DNA of 64,000 nt, taken from assembly GCF_026229185.1 (NCBI RefSeq), contig NZ_JAGGJA010000003.1, forward strand, positions 372,001 through 436,000, written 5' to 3'. A program made the position numbers and the translations under genes. The number at the start of each line of letters is the position of its first letter. Position 1 is the first letter of the stretch. Shown here one piece after another: positions 16,841-25,674 of this stretch. The notes beneath the pieces were generated by a model. The model saw only the letters and a list, made by a program, of their open reading frames with translations, was not told the DNA's origin and ran no database searches. The stretch is from Fodinibius salsisoli. Lineage in GTDB: Bacteria; Bacteroidota; Rhodothermia; Balneolales; Balneolaceae.

Positions 16841-19800
16841 TTAAAAATCGATGTTTACGGCGAACGTAAAGGAGCGAGCGGTGTACCACTGATCTCTTCG
16901 CTCAATACCGATAGATAAAGGATTATTACCATCGGCCGTGTCCTCCCATCGCACGGAAGGGTCAATACCATCATAGCCAGTAAGCGTAAACAGGTTTCTT
17001 CCTGAAACCGAAAGTCTTAACCTATTGACAAGGCTTTCTTCTGGCATGGGCACATTGTAGCCCACAGATAAGTTCTCGAATCGCAGGTAGGATGCATCTT
17101 CAACATGAAAGCTCGAATAGGCGGGATCCGATTCCAATTCCGTTAAGTCCAACGCACTGGTAGTCACATTATAAGTGCTGATGTTGGTAGGATTTTCGAA
17201 AAAGACCCGGACACTGTTCACCAGGTCATGCCCATACACTCCACGGAAGAAAACACTTAAATCCCAGTTTTTATAATTCACTGAGTTGGTCCATGCCAGC
17301 GTAAAATCCGGAATTCCATTTCCAATGACGGCTTCATCTTCGCGAGATACTTCACTACTTTCAATCAGTTCTCCTTCAGAGCTTAAGAATCTCCAAACAC
17401 CGTCTTCGCCAATCTCTGCAAATTTCGGCCCCCAAATCTGTCCGAGCGGCTCACCTTCCCGAACCCGAATCATCTGTGTGTTATTCTGTCCGGGCGAACC
17501 CACGTTTGCAAGATACCGTGGTACGTCTGACTCAAACTGTTTCAACAAGATATCTGAGGTAGAGAAAGTAAATCCGGTATTCCATAAGGCATCAGAGCCA
17601 CGAATTACGTCGTAACCCAGGCTTACATCTACTCCTTTACTCTGGATTTCTCCAATATTCAACCAAGAAGTGGGATACAAGTTTGGAGGGACCGGAACTT
17701 CAATTTCAAAAATAAGGTCCTCGGTATTCTTCTGATAATATTCTACAGTACCTGTCAATCGTTCATCTAACAAGGCAAAATCTACACCAATATTATACTC
17801 TTTGGTCTCCTCCCATTTAAGGTCGGGATTGGGATTACTCACCGGACCAAAGCTTTGTACAAAGTCTCCGCCTACAAAGAAGTTTCCGGTAGGTCCGAAC
17901 CGTAATTTTGAGATACCGTCAAAAGGTGCATCTTGTCCCGTAACGCCATAACTACCTCTTAACCGCATTCGATCCAAGAAATCAACTTCTACAAGATTGG
18001 TGAGTTCAATTCCGGCACCTGACGACCAGAATGTTCCCCATTTATTGTTGACCCCAAATCGAGTAGATCCTTCGCGGCGCACTGTCCCGTTTAGGAAATA
18101 GGTATCATCCCAGTTCAGGTTAATTCTACCGAAACCAGCAATAAGACGATTGTCATTTTTAAAGCTGTTGATATCTCCGAGACCGTTATCAAAATCTTGT
18201 GCAAAATTAAGATTATGGAACTCAACCGCATCGGAGATAAAGTCGCCTCCTCCAACAAAAGTCTCTTCGAACTCTGACGAAATATGGGAATACCCAGCCA
18301 GCGCCTCAATACTGAGATCCTCCAGTGCTTCAGCCGTATAGTTTAACGTCAGATCGAACTGTTCCGTATTACTTTTGTTGGCCCTCCGTTCTGCAAGTCC
18401 ACGCCCAAGGGCAGACGTCGTTGCCCCACCGGTTATCTTATTGGTGCGGGCATAAAATACATTCTGAGAACCATCATAGGTCTGTAATGAATAAAATGCA
18501 GAAGCAGTGAGTCCAGGTAGTAAATCATCAAAACTGTAATCAGCTTTCACAGCTGCATTTATATTACGCATTTCGCGTATATTTTCGGCTGTTTCTAAAA
18601 TAGCTACCGGGTTATATACATCAAAGGCATCAATTTCTCTATACCCGCCCGTATTTTCAAAACCCTCTGCTTTTACCGGTGCCGTGGGGTTAAACGTTAC
18701 CGCATACTGAAAGGCATTATTAAAACCATCTTCCTGATTTCGACTGGTTGCGCTTAAATCAAACGTCAGGGCCAGCTTATCGTCTAAGGCATAATGCTTA
18801 AAGTTTAATCGGCCACTGCGCTGCTGAAAACCGGTTGTTCTGAGCAATCCCTGATTGTCCCTGAAGTTCCCCGAAACGCGATAGGTAGTTGATTCTGTTC
18901 CTCCGGAAACCGACAGGTTATGGATTTGGGTATAACTGTTTTGAGTAATCTCATCGAACCAATCAGTATTAGCTCCAAAATCCGAAATTTCAACGCCCGT
19001 ATCTTCGCCCAGCTGCCTAAACTGATCAGCAGAAAGCACGTCCAGCGTATTTTCGACCCCGGTCATAGAAATAGAGCCTTTATAGCTGACATTCGTTTGG
19101 CCCGCCTGCCCTTTTTTAGTAGTAATTGCAATCACACCACTACCACCGCGCGTTCCGTAAATGGCAGCCGCGGAAGCATCCTTTAAAACATCAATGGATT
19201 CGATATCATTGGGATCAATATTATCCATGCTGGCACCGATAATACCATCGACCACTACCAGAGGCTCGTTATTTCCAAAGCTCGATATCCCCCTGAGGCG
19301 CAATGTGGGAGATGCATTGGGATTACCTCCCGCCCTGGATACGATTAAGCCCGGTACTTTCCCTTGAATCAATTCCGTTGGATTACTTACATCCCCGGAA
19401 ATAAATTCATCGGAATCTACACTGGATATAGAACCCGTAACCTGTTGCCGCTCTTGGGTGCCGTATCCAACGACCACAACATCTTCGAGTTGCTCAATAT
19501 CAGATTGGAGTGAAATGTCAATGGCATTGCGACCATTTATAGGAATTTCTTGCTGCACATACCCAATAAATGAAACCACCAATGTATCTTCTGCAGAAGG
19601 AGCGGCCAACTCATAGCTTCCATCTACACCTGTTGAGGTACCTGTTGTTGTGCCTTTTACAATAATATTCACACCCGACAAAGGCTGACCGTCATTTGCA
19701 TCTGTCACCATTCCTGAAACCTGAAATTGCGCAAGTGCTGTAGCATTTGAGCAAAAAAACAGAGTGGCACCTAATACAAGAATTTTAACAGATAAAGAAG

Positions 19801-19879
19801 TGCAGATACCTGCCCTTTTTATCGACCTTCTAAATAAATCGGATATAGAAGTATAAAGTAGTAACTTTTTCCCTACCAT
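16841..19879 (-). CDS. SusC/RagA-family TonB-linked outer-membrane transporter (no STN domain)
   Basis: The 1,012-residue protein has a signal peptide to about residue 50, a carboxypeptidase-D-regulatory-like domain (about 54-130), the SusC marker VVVGYGTQERQQVTGSISSV, a plug domain (LRLRGISSFGNNEPLVVVDG) and a long beta-barrel ending in the aromatic strand SFTFAVNIDF. It should import a ligand captured by SusD using TonB energy. An AAGGGG ribosome-binding site supports the ATG at 19879. Unlike the second SusC in this window, it lacks the N-terminal STN signalling domain, so it is not expected to signal through FecR. A divergent promoter region of 298 bases lies upstream. Confidence 0.93.
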   Translation of the reverse strand: MVGKKLLLYTSISDLFRRSIKRAGICTSLSVKILVLGATLFFCSNATALAQFQVSGMVTDANDGQPLSGVNIIVKGTTTGTSTGVDGSYELAAPSAEDTLVVSFIGYVQQEIPINGRNAIDISLQSDIEQLEDVVVVGYGTQERQQVTGSISSVDSDEFISGDVSNPTELIQGKVPGLIVSRAGGNPNASPTLRLRGISSFGNNEPLVVVDGIIGASMDNIDPNDIESIDVLKDASAAAIYGTRGGSGVIAITTKKGQAGQTNVSYKGSISMTGVENTLDVLSADQFRQLGEDTGVEISDFGANTDWFDEITQNSYTQIHNLSVSGGTESTTYRVSGNFRDNQGLLRTTGFQQRSGRLNFKHYALDDKLALTFDLSATSRNQEDGFNNAFQYAVTFNPTAPVKAEGFENTGGYREIDAFDVYNPVAILETAENIREMRNINAAVKADYSFDDLLPGLTASAFYSLQTYDGSQNVFYARTNKITGGATTSALGRGLAERRANKSNTEQFDLTLNYTAEALEDLSIEALAGYSHISSEFEETFVGGGDFISDAVEFHNLNFAQDFDNGLGDINSFKNDNRLIAGFGRINLNWDDTYFLNGTVRREGSTRFGVNNKWGTFWSSGAGIELTNLVEVDFLDRMRLRGSYGVTGQDAPFDGISKLRFGPTGNFFVGGDFVQSFGPVSNPNPDLKWEETKEYNIGVDFALLDERLTGTVEYYQKNTEDLIFEIEVPVPPNLYPTSWLNIGEIQSKGVDVSLGYDVIRGSDALWNTGFTFSTSDILLKQFESDVPRYLANVGSPGQNNTQMIRVREGEPLGQIWGPKFAEIGEDGVWRFLSSEGELIESSEVSREDEAVIGNGIPDFTLAWTNSVNYKNWDLSVFFRGVYGHDLVNSVRVFFENPTNISTYNVTTSALDLTELESDPAYSSFHVEDASYLRFENLSVGYNVPMPEESLVNRLRLSVSGRNLFTLTGYDGIDPSVRWEDTADGNNPLSIGIERRDQWYTARSFTFAVNIDF

Positions 19880-20177
19880 ATGTCCCCTTTAATTTTAATT
19901 TATATTTTCGAGAAATGCCCAATAATCAGACCCGGCTGTAAATACGGAAATAGCTTATTGAAACATTCTCGTACTTATTAGCTTCTGCTAAATTTTCAAT
20001 TGTAAAGGTTAATTGCAAATTTTTTTTCAATAAATGCAAAAAATATTACCTGTGTAAGAAAAGCTCCTGCAAAAGTTGCTGTTTCTACAATATAGACATT
20101 AAGGGAAATAGCCCAGTTTTGGAGGTGGAAGAAATTAAGGTGAATTCGCTTCTCCGCTGCAATATACCCAAATAACC
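19880..20177. other. Probable promoter region of the SusC/SusD unit
   Basis: The 298-base gap is AT-rich around 19980-20060 and is the largest gap inside the minus-strand block, so a promoter for SusC/SusD is likely here. No sequence with confident Bacteroidota -33/-7 elements was found. TTATTGAAACATTCT at 19955-19969 shares its right half (AACATTCT) with the palindrome beside the LacI gene at 34044-34058. Confidence 0.35.
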
Positions 20178-23100
20178 TTATTCACTTATTGTAAAAAAGA
20201 GAACCGGCAAATTATTACGTGCTACAATTATCATTTGATCTTTACCCATTCCTGCCCCTGTCTTTAGAGCATGAATAGCTTTGGTTTGCCCTTCGATTTT
20301 GAACCCACTATCAAGAATATTAACGGACTCAAAACCACCCTTTTTTCCTTTTAAATAAAGCCCATAACCGGCATCGTAACGTCCACCCAGCGAGGGTTTT
20401 ACATCATGAAAATTTCCTGCTGTTAACAGGTCAGGCCGGCCGTCGCTGTTAATGTCATCTGATAAAAATGTAAATATGGGAGCCCATTGAGCTTTAACCG
20501 GCAGAGGGTGTATTGCAAATGTTCCATCCTTCAATGTCTCGATGAATACTGATTGTAACATCGTTACTTTCTTTTTTTGCAGACTTCCCTCATTTAAAGT
20601 AGAGCCCAAAATCTGCTGGATAGTTTGACCTGCATAATCTTCATAACTGCTAAACTTTGGCCTCAAAAACTTAAACGGTGTTAACAGCTCATCTCGTGGG
20701 GCTACCGGATATTCTTTACCCTCACGGGTGTATCCAACTATAGGGTCTGTCTGCCCGTCTTCATTAAAATCTTTCAGATACATCACGATAGGCTCTTCCC
20801 GGGATGCTTTCAGGAATCCATTGGTCCCCATATTGCCCGCCATAATATCGCTGTCTCCATCACCATCAAAGTCACCTGTAGCTATACTTTGCCACCATCC
20901 TTCTGTTTGGGCCAGATTGCCTGCATCAACAGGCTGCAGTTTCTCTCCCTCATTATAAAAAATGGTAATGGGCATCCATTCACCTGAAATTATCAAATCA
21001 GGCTTTCCGTTGCCGTCCATATCATTCCATGCGGCATCCGTCACCATACCGAGCTTACGCAACGCTGGTGCTACTTGATCGGTTACCTCCTTGAACATTC
21101 CATTTCCCTGATTCTCCAATAAATGGCTATCTGGTGATAATCCATAATTCTGAGGCACCGACCTACTGCCCACAAAAAGATCGACGTCGCCATCACCATC
21201 ATAATCCGCAGGAGCAACTACAGATCCATTTTCGTACACGCCAGGTAAAGCATCATCAACTCGCACTAACCGGCCAGCCCCGTCATTCATATACAGCCGA
21301 TCTTGCAACCCTTCGGATTGGTAGGAAAACTCGTTTCCTCCACTAACCACATATAAATCCAGCCAGCCGTCGCCATTGGCATCAAAGAAGGTAGCCCCCA
21401 CATCTTCAAACATGGCATCACTCTCAAAACCCGAAAACTTCATAGAGCGGAATTGACCTCCGTTTTGTTGCAAAAATATCTCTCCCGGCTGTCGTTTGGC
21501 CCCGCCAATAAAAAAATCGTCCAATCCATCGTTATTGACATCACCAGAAGCCAGTGCAGGGCCTTGAGTAGAAAGCATGAAGGGCGTCAGCGGTTGGCGA
21601 TTGAAATCAATATACGAATCTTCTCTGTGGACATAGTCTAATCCCACCTGCTGGGTAATATCCTTGAAAATTTTTCTCATGGCCTTATCTGAAGATCCCT
21701 TGCTTATAACACCACCCTCCCCTTGGTCTATGTTAAGATGCTGATTGGCCGTTATATTATACCGTATTTGCTTACTTCCATCCGGCCACATTACCTGCAA
21801 AGAATCAATATTTTTACTTTGCCCTACCCCAGCAGTGATTCTGGGTTCTACAGACGACAGAAAGCCGCGGGTGGTAAACAACTCGTACTTCTGCACGGTG
21901 CTGCTGTCATAGATCATAATTTTGCTGCCAATAGCATGCGTATTTAAGGAGTCTCCCTGTAAACTAATCTGGATATAATTGCCTTCGTCACCTTCTCTCG
22001 TCAAGTTGCGCTGGATGGTGGCTTTGCCATTTACGTTGTTGGTGACCAGATCTAAATCACCGTCATTATCCAAATCACCATAGGCTGCACCGTTTGAATA
22101 GGTAGGACTGCCCATTCCGAGGTCATCACTTTTATAAGAAAAGGTGTAGTCTCCGTTATTGATAAAGCCCGCGTTAGGCACCTTGGTGTGGGGCATTTTT
22201 TGAAGAGCGGATAAATCACTTGCTGTACTTTGCCTGCCCAAGCCCTGTTGTGTTGAATCTCTTCGTATATAAAGCAGATAATCCAAGTTATTAGGCCTAC
22301 GATAGATACCATTCGTTACATACAGATCCTTAAAGCCGTCATTATTCATATCAAGGAACAGTGTTGCCCAGCTCCAGTCTGTAGCGTTAACGCCAGCGTA
22401 TTGAGCAATTTCAGAAAATGTAAGCTGACCGGTGCTATCCGTTCCCCTATTGATTTGAAGCGTATTTTGTACCAGCTGTGGATGGTATCCAAATTGCCGT
22501 TGGATGGTATATACTTTGTACGTTTCTGAACTGATAGCCGTTTTGCGTCCCTTCTCAGTATGCGGCAACATATCGGCCACAAAGAGGTCAATCCAGCCAT
22601 CGTTATTAAAATCAGCCGCATCATTCCCCATAGAAGCCCGGCTGGTATGCCCCATTGATTTTTCTAACACTTCTGTAAATGTGCCATCACAGTTATTGCG
22701 GTACAGATAGTCATTTTCATGGAAATCATTTGATATATAAATATCCGTACAGCCATCGTTGTTTAAATCGCTGGTGGCGACGGCTAAGCCATAACCCGTT
22801 ATACTGTTATAAATACCGGCTTCAGCTGTCACATTGGTAAACCTCTCGCCCTCATTGCGATATAGCCGATCTCCAGCACGAGGATCGTTAATTTTTCGCT
22901 GGTCCACATCGCCATACGACCTGTTAGAATGCACGGCATGATTCAGCAGGTACACATCCAGATCTCCGTCGTTATCATAATCGAAAAAGGCTGCCTGTTT
23001 TGCATAGCCTTGAAAATCCAGCCCATATTGTTTCGCCTTTTCCGTAAATGTACCATCGCCATTATTGATAAACAACTCATTCCGACCTTGCTGGGACAGG

Positions 23101-23534
23101 TAGTTGATATTACAGACATAGATGTCCAGCAAACCGTCCCCATTTACATCAGCCATGGTTGTTCCTGAAGTCCAGTCTCCTGCTCCTGCTACCCCCGCCT
23201 GCCCCGTAATGTCTCTAAATTCAAAATTCCCTTGGTTTATATAAAGCTTATTGGGCTTCATATTCCCCGTAAAGTAGATGTCAGAGAGTCCGTCATTATT
23301 TATATCTCCAATAGATACTCCTCCCCCATCATAAAAGTAGAGGTAGTTAAGCATATTAAAATCGGGGGTCGGCTGCAGATCGTTGCTAAAATGTATTTTT
23401 GTCTGATCTGCCGGAACAGTTTCAAACAGAGGGGTTGACTCATCGCCTGAACAGCCTACTAAAAAGAGCAAAACTATAAGTGGCCAGCCGGAATGCACGC
23501 ATCGATAATAATTAGAAAACCAAGTTTTATTCAT
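20178..23534 (-). CDS. Giant FG-GAP/ASPIC-UnbV (CRTAC1-like) lipoprotein, paralogue 3
   Basis: The 1,118-residue protein shares the architecture of the two paralogues near 7.6-15 kb: a lipobox at Cys28 (LLFLVGC, then SGDES), repeated FG-GAP calcium loops, an ASPIC/UnbV domain near residues 545-590 (RITAGVGQSKNIDSLQVMWP) and a second FG-GAP half. It is the most divergent of the three: MLSTQGPALASGDVNND replaces HMRSTEGPALC, and PKFSSYEDYAGQ replaces SKYPDYKSF. It follows the propeller-cupredoxin gene by 75 bases in the same direction, so it probably belongs to that transcription unit rather than to SusC/SusD. Surface location is likely; its ligand is unknown. Confidence 0.85.
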   Translation of the reverse strand: MNKTWFSNYYRCVHSGWPLIVLLFLVGCSGDESTPLFETVPADQTKIHFSNDLQPTPDFNMLNYLYFYDGGGVSIGDINNDGLSDIYFTGNMKPNKLYINQGNFEFRDITGQAGVAGAGDWTSGTTMADVNGDGLLDIYVCNINYLSQQGRNELFINNGDGTFTEKAKQYGLDFQGYAKQAAFFDYDNDGDLDVYLLNHAVHSNRSYGDVDQRKINDPRAGDRLYRNEGERFTNVTAEAGIYNSITGYGLAVATSDLNNDGCTDIYISNDFHENDYLYRNNCDGTFTEVLEKSMGHTSRASMGNDAADFNNDGWIDLFVADMLPHTEKGRKTAISSETYKVYTIQRQFGYHPQLVQNTLQINRGTDSTGQLTFSEIAQYAGVNATDWSWATLFLDMNNDGFKDLYVTNGIYRRPNNLDYLLYIRRDSTQQGLGRQSTASDLSALQKMPHTKVPNAGFINNGDYTFSYKSDDLGMGSPTYSNGAAYGDLDNDGDLDLVTNNVNGKATIQRNLTREGDEGNYIQISLQGDSLNTHAIGSKIMIYDSSTVQKYELFTTRGFLSSVEPRITAGVGQSKNIDSLQVMWPDGSKQIRYNITANQHLNIDQGEGGVISKGSSDKAMRKIFKDITQQVGLDYVHREDSYIDFNRQPLTPFMLSTQGPALASGDVNNDGLDDFFIGGAKRQPGEIFLQQNGGQFRSMKFSGFESDAMFEDVGATFFDANGDGWLDLYVVSGGNEFSYQSEGLQDRLYMNDGAGRLVRVDDALPGVYENGSVVAPADYDGDGDVDLFVGSRSVPQNYGLSPDSHLLENQGNGMFKEVTDQVAPALRKLGMVTDAAWNDMDGNGKPDLIISGEWMPITIFYNEGEKLQPVDAGNLAQTEGWWQSIATGDFDGDGDSDIMAGNMGTNGFLKASREEPIVMYLKDFNEDGQTDPIVGYTREGKEYPVAPRDELLTPFKFLRPKFSSYEDYAGQTIQQILGSTLNEGSLQKKKVTMLQSVFIETLKDGTFAIHPLPVKAQWAPIFTFLSDDINSDGRPDLLTAGNFHDVKPSLGGRYDAGYGLYLKGKKGGFESVNILDSGFKIEGQTKAIHALKTGAGMGKDQMIIVARNNLPVLFFTISE

Positions 23535-23609
23535 AGATTAAAACCCAATCTGTATTTCCCCTTACCATGGCCTGTTAAATGCGTCCTGCTGCCGAACAAA
23601 TACGGTTGT

Positions 23610-25673
23610 CTAATTCTCCGTTACTGTCATTACCCCCTGCATGGTCTGCCAGTGTCCGGGAAAAGTACAGACATACGGATACTCATCAGGCTGCTCTGGC
23701 GCGGTAAAATAGATGGATTGAGAATCTCCGACATCAACTAATGAAGTATAAAAAAGTACGTTATCGGATTGAGGCACATAGTCTCTTTTAGGTCCATCGA
23801 GCCCCATATTCAGAGCACTCTGTGCCACGGCCTCAAGTTGACCCGGTTCAACAATCAACAAGTTGTGCAAAAGGTCTGTGGGGTTTTTAAGCATAATCCG
23901 AACCTTGCTTCCCGCTTCCACCTCAAAATCGGTCACGTCGAAAGTCATAGCATCCGTAGCACTAATAGTGATCGTTTTATCCGGTCCGCTGGTCCAGCTT
24001 TCCGGTTGCGTGGTCTGATGCTTATGGGAATCTATATCCTGCGAAGTATCGTCCTCAGCAACCTCATTTGTTTCCTGCATCTGTTCCTCAGGCACCTTAA
24101 GTTGCTCACCCTCAGGTATATTTTTAAGAGTATAATATCCCACAGCATGGAGCAAGGGATAACCGGTTTCTGCTTCCGTAACCCCCTCGGCCTTAATTTC
24201 GTGAACGTATCCTTTTCTTAAATTATCAACTGCCAGTCGAGCGGAGAGACCATCTTCAGCAACTTGAACATAGGTAACTTCTGCGTCTTCCTGATTAATA
24301 ATATCGCTGCCGTAGGTTGAGTGGTAATGGTAGGTAAAGCCGGTAATTTCGTATGAAGAGGGATCAGCAGCAGACTCCCGGTCAACGGGCTTTGTAAACG
24401 TCAATTCAAAGCCATCCGGTTTAGCGTACATTTCTTTGATTTCAAAAGGTGTCTCACCATTCCAAACCAACTGCTGTAGCCCATAAAGTTCTTTCCCGGT
24501 AGAACTCCATCCCCGGCTGGTCATCCCAAGAAACATAGAGTGATCGAGCCCCCAGTTTAAGCGTAGTATGCCCGACTCAAACCCCTCACGAAAAGGAAAA
24601 ACTACGCCTTGGTATTCGCCATTAACCTTCTCCTGGAAAACCCGCATCACTTTACTTTGTCCCTGGTCACCAACGAACAGTTGATCCTCGAAGGGTCCAA
24701 AATTACCGCCGGTTGTATCTAATAATATTCCCGATGTGGATATACCCAATACACCATGTGGAAACCAAACGGAGGGCGTCTTTAGCTCGGGGAGTTCTTG
24801 TGCTACTTCATGCATGGGGCTGCCCGTGTCAGGAACATCCCCCGGTTTCAGTGAAATCGGGGACCCGGATACATCCGACCAGCGAAGCCCTTCAGGGTTT
24901 CCGGCAAAGTCTCCTTCCTCCAGATGAGTAATATTTCCGGATCCGACCCAGTCGCCCTGATTTTCGGCATAAAAGATATCCCCATTTTTGTTCAGAGCAA
25001 ATGCTGCCGGGGATCTCAGTCCGGTTGCCAAAGGTTTTACTTCTCCTTCGGGTGAAATTTGAAGCATCCATCCATCCCATTTGGAAAGACTCGCGCCGTG
25101 TCCTATCCATCCCAGATTGACGGTGACAAGCATGTCGCCATTGGGTAAAAACAGTGGCCCATAAAAATATTCGTGATAGTTCCCTGAAACGGGACGTATC
25201 CAGATCGTCTTATATTCATCGGCCCTTTCGTCTCCATTGGTATCCGTGAGACGAGTTATTTCGGTGCGTTGTGTAACGTAGATGCTGCCATCTCTGTAGG
25301 TGAGTCCCAACGGTTCATGGAGGCCTTCGGCAAATAAGTTATATTCCGGTTCCCCATTTTGCTGGTAAGGATCCTCGATAATCCAGACCTCCCCCCGACG
25401 GGTACAGACCGCTAACCTTCCATCAGGCATCAGATCCATGCCACCCACTTCCAGCATAATATCATCCGGTATTGGTACATCCACAATTTGATAGTAATCC
25501 GATTCGGATGGAAGGTCGGACTGCCCAAAAGTTGCAAGCGGACTCATTCCGATCAGGAAGATAATCAGGATGAAAATCCCCGGCCTAGGTATTCCTTGTT
25601 TTTTATTCCGGGACTGTATGGCAGAGCTGAAAAAGTTGATCCTATTTTTATGCAAAATCATGTCCATATTCAT
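23610..25673 (-). CDS. Sugar dehydrogenase-like propeller fused to an azurin-like cupredoxin
   Basis: The 687-residue protein has a signal peptide ending near LATFGQ, then a six-bladed glucose/sorbosone-dehydrogenase-like propeller (GGMDLMPDGRLAVCTRRGEV, DTNGDERADEYKTIW) to about residue 420. A beta-rich linker and a low-complexity acidic and His-rich segment follow. The last 110 residues are a cupredoxin with a full type-1 copper set: His603 (DLLHNLL) and Cys669, His674, Met678 (CTFPGHWQTM), with the same C-x4-H-x3-M spacing as azurin. It should oxidise a sugar and pass electrons to copper in the periplasm or at the surface. A longer frame starts at TTG 25697, but ATG 25673 lies one base after the upstream stop (TAAAATG), so the two genes look translationally coupled. 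Confidence 0.85.
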   Translation of the reverse strand: MNMDMILHKNRINFFSSAIQSRNKKQGIPRPGIFILIIFLIGMSPLATFGQSDLPSESDYYQIVDVPIPDDIMLEVGGMDLMPDGRLAVCTRRGEVWIIEDPYQQNGEPEYNLFAEGLHEPLGLTYRDGSIYVTQRTEITRLTDTNGDERADEYKTIWIRPVSGNYHEYFYGPLFLPNGDMLVTVNLGWIGHGASLSKWDGWMLQISPEGEVKPLATGLRSPAAFALNKNGDIFYAENQGDWVGSGNITHLEEGDFAGNPEGLRWSDVSGSPISLKPGDVPDTGSPMHEVAQELPELKTPSVWFPHGVLGISTSGILLDTTGGNFGPFEDQLFVGDQGQSKVMRVFQEKVNGEYQGVVFPFREGFESGILRLNWGLDHSMFLGMTSRGWSSTGKELYGLQQLVWNGETPFEIKEMYAKPDGFELTFTKPVDRESAADPSSYEITGFTYHYHSTYGSDIINQEDAEVTYVQVAEDGLSARLAVDNLRKGYVHEIKAEGVTEAETGYPLLHAVGYYTLKNIPEGEQLKVPEEQMQETNEVAEDDTSQDIDSHKHQTTQPESWTSGPDKTITISATDAMTFDVTDFEVEAGSKVRIMLKNPTDLLHNLLIVEPGQLEAVAQSALNMGLDGPKRDYVPQSDNVLFYTSLVDVGDSQSIYFTAPEQPDEYPYVCTFPGHWQTMQGVMTVTEN

Positions 25674-25674
25674 T

